In this document: positions 5,806 to 8,443 of the stretch, piece after piece | Position numbering within the stretch: the first letter of the stretch is position 1 | How the letters are laid out: each line of letters opens with the position of its first letter | Origin: Burkholderiales bacterium | Lineage (GTDB): Bacteria > Pseudomonadota > Gammaproteobacteria > Burkholderiales > Burkholderiaceae_D | NCBI GenBank assembly: GCA_028868455.1 | Contig: JAGWUK010000101.1 | Location: 1-8,443 of the forward strand | Direction of reading: 5' to 3' | DNA length: 8,443 nt | The notes under the pieces: generated by a model | The model's database searches: none | What the model was told of the DNA's origin: nothing | Seen by the model: the letters and a program-made list of their open reading frames with translations, nothing else | Program-made: the position numbers and the translations under genes

Positions 5806-6841
5806 TACTGCCATTTTCTTGTTGGCGCTGACCAGTGTGGCGCAGGCGGAAACGTCAGCTGTCGCATTGGTGCAGACCGTGGCGCCGCGCCAAGCACCGT
5901 TGCCACAAACCGTCAGCGCCTACGGCACCGTCGCCTTTGTACAAAACGACTTGACCAATATCAGCTTGCCCTATGCGGCACAAGTGACCCGTTTATCTGT
6001 CGGTAACGGACAGGCTGTGAAGCGCGGCGCGACACTGTTTGAGGTGGCAACCGATCCGAACGCCACCTTGAGTTTCCAGCAAGCCGAAACGGCGGTCACC
6101 CTCGCACGCGGTGAATTGCAGCGTACTCAGGCGCTATACACTGAGCATTTGGCCACTCAATCCCAGGTAGCGACGGCGCAAAAAGCTCTCACGGATGCCG
6201 AGCATACCTTCGCTGCCCAGCGCCAACTCAGTACCGGCGCGGCGACGCAACGTATCACTGCGCCTTCCGATGGAATTGTGGTCAACCTAACTGCCGCCCA
6301 AGGCGATCGCATTGCCGCCGGTGCCGCAGTGCTGCAACTCGGGCGTGCCTCAACTGCCGGGACGGGGCATGTCATGTTGGGCGTAGAACCGTCCGATAGC
6401 ATGAAAATTCGTCCTGGGATGGCGGTCGAACTCGCACCTCTCGATGGTGCGACAGGCACTGGGGCCTCTAAGGCGTTCTTCGGACGCATATCCGCTGTGC
6501 GCAGCGCGATCAACCCGCAAACCAGGCTGGTCGATGTAGTGGTCGACATACCAACCTCACAAACCAGCGGCCTTTTACCTGGCATGCAGGTCCGAGCTCG
6601 TATCACCACCGAGAATAAGGCGCATTGGATAGTGCCGCGTTCAACAGTACAGCGCGACGCACGTGGCGATTACCTGTTTCAAGTCAACAACGGCAAAGCC
6701 CGGCGCGTAAACGTGCTCCGTGCGGCTGAGCAAGATAGCCAAATCGGGGTAGATGGGCCACTGAATCCTGCGCAAACGATTGTTTCGCTTGGCAACTACG
6801 AATTAAAGGACGGCATGGCCGTCCGTGAGGCTGTTCGATGA
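5795..6841 (+). CDS. RND efflux periplasmic adaptor subunit (MFP/HlyD family)
   Basis: A 348-residue periplasmic adaptor that links the inner-membrane RND permease to the outer-membrane channel. A signal peptide with AQA cleavage after residue 18 is visible and no lipobox is present, so the protein is soluble or only loosely attached rather than lipid-anchored. The two halves of the lipoyl-like domain are at about 55-90 (VGNGQAVKRGATLFEV) and 155-185 (APSDGIVVNLTAAQGDRI), with a short helical hairpin between them (about 92-145). The beta-barrel follows at about 195-270 (INPQTRLVDVVVDI, LLPGMQVRARI) and then the membrane-proximal domain. AGGTG at 5783-5787 is a good ribosome site. The start lies inside the end of the channel gene, and its stop TGA overlaps the permease ATG. 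No metal-binding His-rich N-terminus is seen. Confidence 0.93.
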   Translation: MKINTAIFLLALTSVAQAETSAVALVQTVAPRQAPLPQTVSAYGTVAFVQNDLTNISLPYAAQVTRLSVGNGQAVKRGATLFEVATDPNATLSFQQAETAVTLARGELQRTQALYTEHLATQSQVATAQKALTDAEHTFAAQRQLSTGAATQRITAPSDGIVVNLTAAQGDRIAAGAAVLQLGRASTAGTGHVMLGVEPSDSMKIRPGMAVELAPLDGATGTGASKAFFGRISAVRSAINPQTRLVDVVVDIPTSQTSGLLPGMQVRARITTENKAHWIVPRSTVQRDARGDYLFQVNNGKARRVNVLRAAEQDSQIGVDGPLNPAQTIVSLGNYELKDGMAVREAVR

Positions 6842-8443
6842 ATTTTAGTCAATGGATGCAAGCACATCGACGCTCCATTTTGTTTGTGCTCACGTTGCTG
6901 GCCATCGGCGGCGCCATCATGGCGTTTAAACTACCGACCTCATTGTTTCCCAATGTGGACTTTCCGCGTGTGCTGATCACGCTTGACGCGGGGGACCGGC
7001 CGGCTGAACAAATGTCGATGCTGGTGACGACGCCAGTCGAAGAGGCCGTGCGACGCGTACCCGGTGTAAAGGATGTGCATTCGACCTCGAGTCGCGGTAA
7101 CGCAGAGGTGTCGGTTAATTTTGATTGGGGTCTCGACATGCCGCGCGCAGCACTGGAGACATCCGCTGCAATCGCGCAAATTCTGCCGACGCTGCCGGCC
7201 GGCACGCAAATGACGGTCCAGCGGATGGATCCGACGAAATTTCCCATCATCGCCTACAGCCTGACGTCCAAGACGCAATCGCTATCTGCACTCTACGAGC
7301 TGGCGCAGTATCAATTGCGGCCGGTCCTGTCCGCTGTACCTGGAGTGGCCCAGGTACAGGTGGGTGGCGGCGCCAAAGAAGAATATCGTGTGACCGTCGA
7401 TCCGGTGCGACTGTCTGCATATAAACTCTCGCTCGCGGATGTGTCGCGGATGGTGGCGTCCAATAACGTGATCAGTGCCGCGGGACGACTTGAAGATCAT
7501 TACAAACTTTACCTGGTGATCGCCAACACAGCGCTCAAGTCACTTGAGGATATCCGCAAGACTGTCATCAGCAGCGGGCCTGGGGGGATTGTGCATTTAG
7601 GTGACGTCGCGCAGATCGATCGCAACACGGAACCGCAATGGGTGCGTGTGACGGCCGATGGGCAAGACGCGGTGCTGCTCAACATTTATCAGCAGCCGGG
7701 CAGTAACAGCGTGGCGATCGCTCGCGATATTCGCGCCAAACTGACGCAGTTTGGCCCCCGCCTGCCAAAAGACGTGCGGCTGGCCAACTGGTACGATCAA
7801 AGCGAACTCGTGACCGAGTCGGCAGTCAGTGTCGGCGAAGCGATCCTGATCGGTGTCTTGTTGGCCGCTTGTGTGCTGTTTGCCTTCCTGCGTAATTGGA
7901 AAATCACCGCCATCGCGATGGCGCTGGTGCCGGTGGTGCTCGCTGCGACTATCGTACCGTTGAATGCCCTCAATATGGGCTTTAATATCATGACGCTGGG
8001 CGGCATGGCCGCTGCGGTAGGACTGGTTATCGACGACGCCATCGTGATGATTGAACATATCATCCGGCGATTGCGCGAAGGCGGCTCGGCGGCTTTCCAT
8101 GGCAAAGTCATGTCTGCCGCCCTGGAGTTTACCCGTCCTCTGGCCGGCTCGTCCGCTGCAACACTGGTGATTTTCATTCCACTGGCTTTTCTGGACGGTG
8201 TCACCGGCGCGTTTTTCAAGGCATTGTCGATCACCATGGCCAGCGCCTTGCTGATTTCATTTCTCATCACTTGGCTGGCCGTGCCGATTCTGTGTGATCA
8301 CTGGTTGACCTCGCGTGACGCAGAGCACGAAGAAGGCGGACGCCTCACCGACTGGTTTCACCGTCACTATGGGCGGCTCATGCAGCTTCTGCTTGGCAAA
8401 CCGTGGTGGCTCCTGGTGGGCATCTTGCCGCTTGCCGTGGCCT
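6838..8443 (+). CDS. RND-family efflux permease, N-terminal half (cut by window edge)
   Basis: Inner-membrane proton-driven pump. About 535 codons are read in one open frame from the ATG at 6838 to the right edge; the family is near 1,030 residues, so roughly half is present. TM1 is at about 13-31, followed by a large periplasmic porter domain (about 32-330) with typical segments such as LPTSLFPNVDFP, PVEEAVRRVPGV and PVLSAVPGVAQVQVGG. TM2-TM6 follow from about residue 335 to 485. TM4 carries GLVIDDAIVM with adjacent D399 and D400, the proton-relay pair of AcrB-type (HAE) pumps; heavy-metal (HME) members usually have a single aspartate here. The frame ends entering TM7 (WWLLVGILPLAVA). The ATG overlaps the adaptor stop as ATGA, giving translational coupling. 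Substrate cannot be read from the sequence. Confidence 0.95.
   Translation, partial: MNFSQWMQAHRRSILFVLTLLAIGGAIMAFKLPTSLFPNVDFPRVLITLDAGDRPAEQMSMLVTTPVEEAVRRVPGVKDVHSTSSRGNAEVSVNFDWGLDMPRAALETSAAIAQILPTLPAGTQMTVQRMDPTKFPIIAYSLTSKTQSLSALYELAQYQLRPVLSAVPGVAQVQVGGGAKEEYRVTVDPVRLSAYKLSLADVSRMVASNNVISAAGRLEDHYKLYLVIANTALKSLEDIRKTVISSGPGGIVHLGDVAQIDRNTEPQWVRVTADGQDAVLLNIYQQPGSNSVAIARDIRAKLTQFGPRLPKDVRLANWYDQSELVTESAVSVGEAILIGVLLAACVLFAFLRNWKITAIAMALVPVVLAATIVPLNALNMGFNIMTLGGMAAAVGLVIDDAIVMIEHIIRRLREGGSAAFHGKVMSAALEFTRPLAGSSAATLVIFIPLAFLDGVTGAFFKALSITMASALLISFLITWLAVPILCDHWLTSRDAEHEEGGRLTDWFHRHYGRLMQLLLGKPWWLLVGILPLAVA

Noticed and set aside
6157..8270. Several antisense frames of 72-167 codons opposite the adaptor and permease genes
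   Set aside because: They lie opposite strongly conserved RND coding sequence and have low-complexity Ala/Arg/Ser-rich translations typical of shadow frames.

Overview
The window looks like chromosomal DNA of a proteobacterium, most likely a betaproteobacterium of the order Burkholderiales. The DUF4148 secreted protein is a family concentrated there, base composition is moderately GC-rich, and RND and BOF-type genes sit in typical betaproteobacterial style. The genus cannot be named from the sequence alone. I see no transposase, integrase, tRNA, rRNA or CRISPR array, and the genes look compositionally alike.

Left part (1-2141). A truncated OmpR-family response regulator of the QseB/PmrA type reads leftwards off the window edge. 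It is divergent from a small periplasmic OB-fold protein of the YgiW/BOF family, the same qseB-ygiW divergence known in enterobacteria. Their 222-base shared intergenic region holds two CTTAAG-N5-CTTAAG type boxes (one perfect, one with one mismatch), one for each direction, each placed just upstream of a -10-like hexamer. This is a strong case for autoregulation plus activation of the BOF gene. A small exported DUF4148 protein and a PAP2-family membrane phosphatase (undecaprenyl-diphosphatase-like) follow on the + strand. An imperfect two-stage inverted repeat lies between them.

Middle (2142-3744). A 12-helix MFS transporter of unknown substrate is on the - strand, converging on the phosphatase gene across a short palindromic spacer. 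Upstream of it, a 357-base divergent intergenic region carries a 12-bp perfect palindrome, two smaller hairpins, a near-consensus sigma70 promoter (TTGATA-N17-TATAAT) and a leader hairpin of about 21 base pairs that ends 26 bases before the next start codon.

Right part (3745-8443). Four tightly spaced + strand genes look like one operon. They encode a free-standing ChrB N-terminal-domain protein (GTG start, no ChrB C-terminal domain), an outer-membrane lipoprotein channel of the TolC/OEP family, a periplasmic adaptor (MFP) and an RND permease cut by the right edge. The last two junctions are translationally coupled (11-base and 4-base overlaps). Together the last three would form a complete envelope-spanning efflux pump. 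The ChrB-type protein, the strong promoter and the leader hairpin suggest an inducible pump whose sensor or regulator is encoded first. The substrate is not shown by the sequence: no chrA chromate transporter is present in the window, and the RND permease has the two-aspartate TM4 signature typical of drug/hydrophobe pumps rather than the usual heavy-metal signature. This operon, with its leader, is the least ordinary part of the window.
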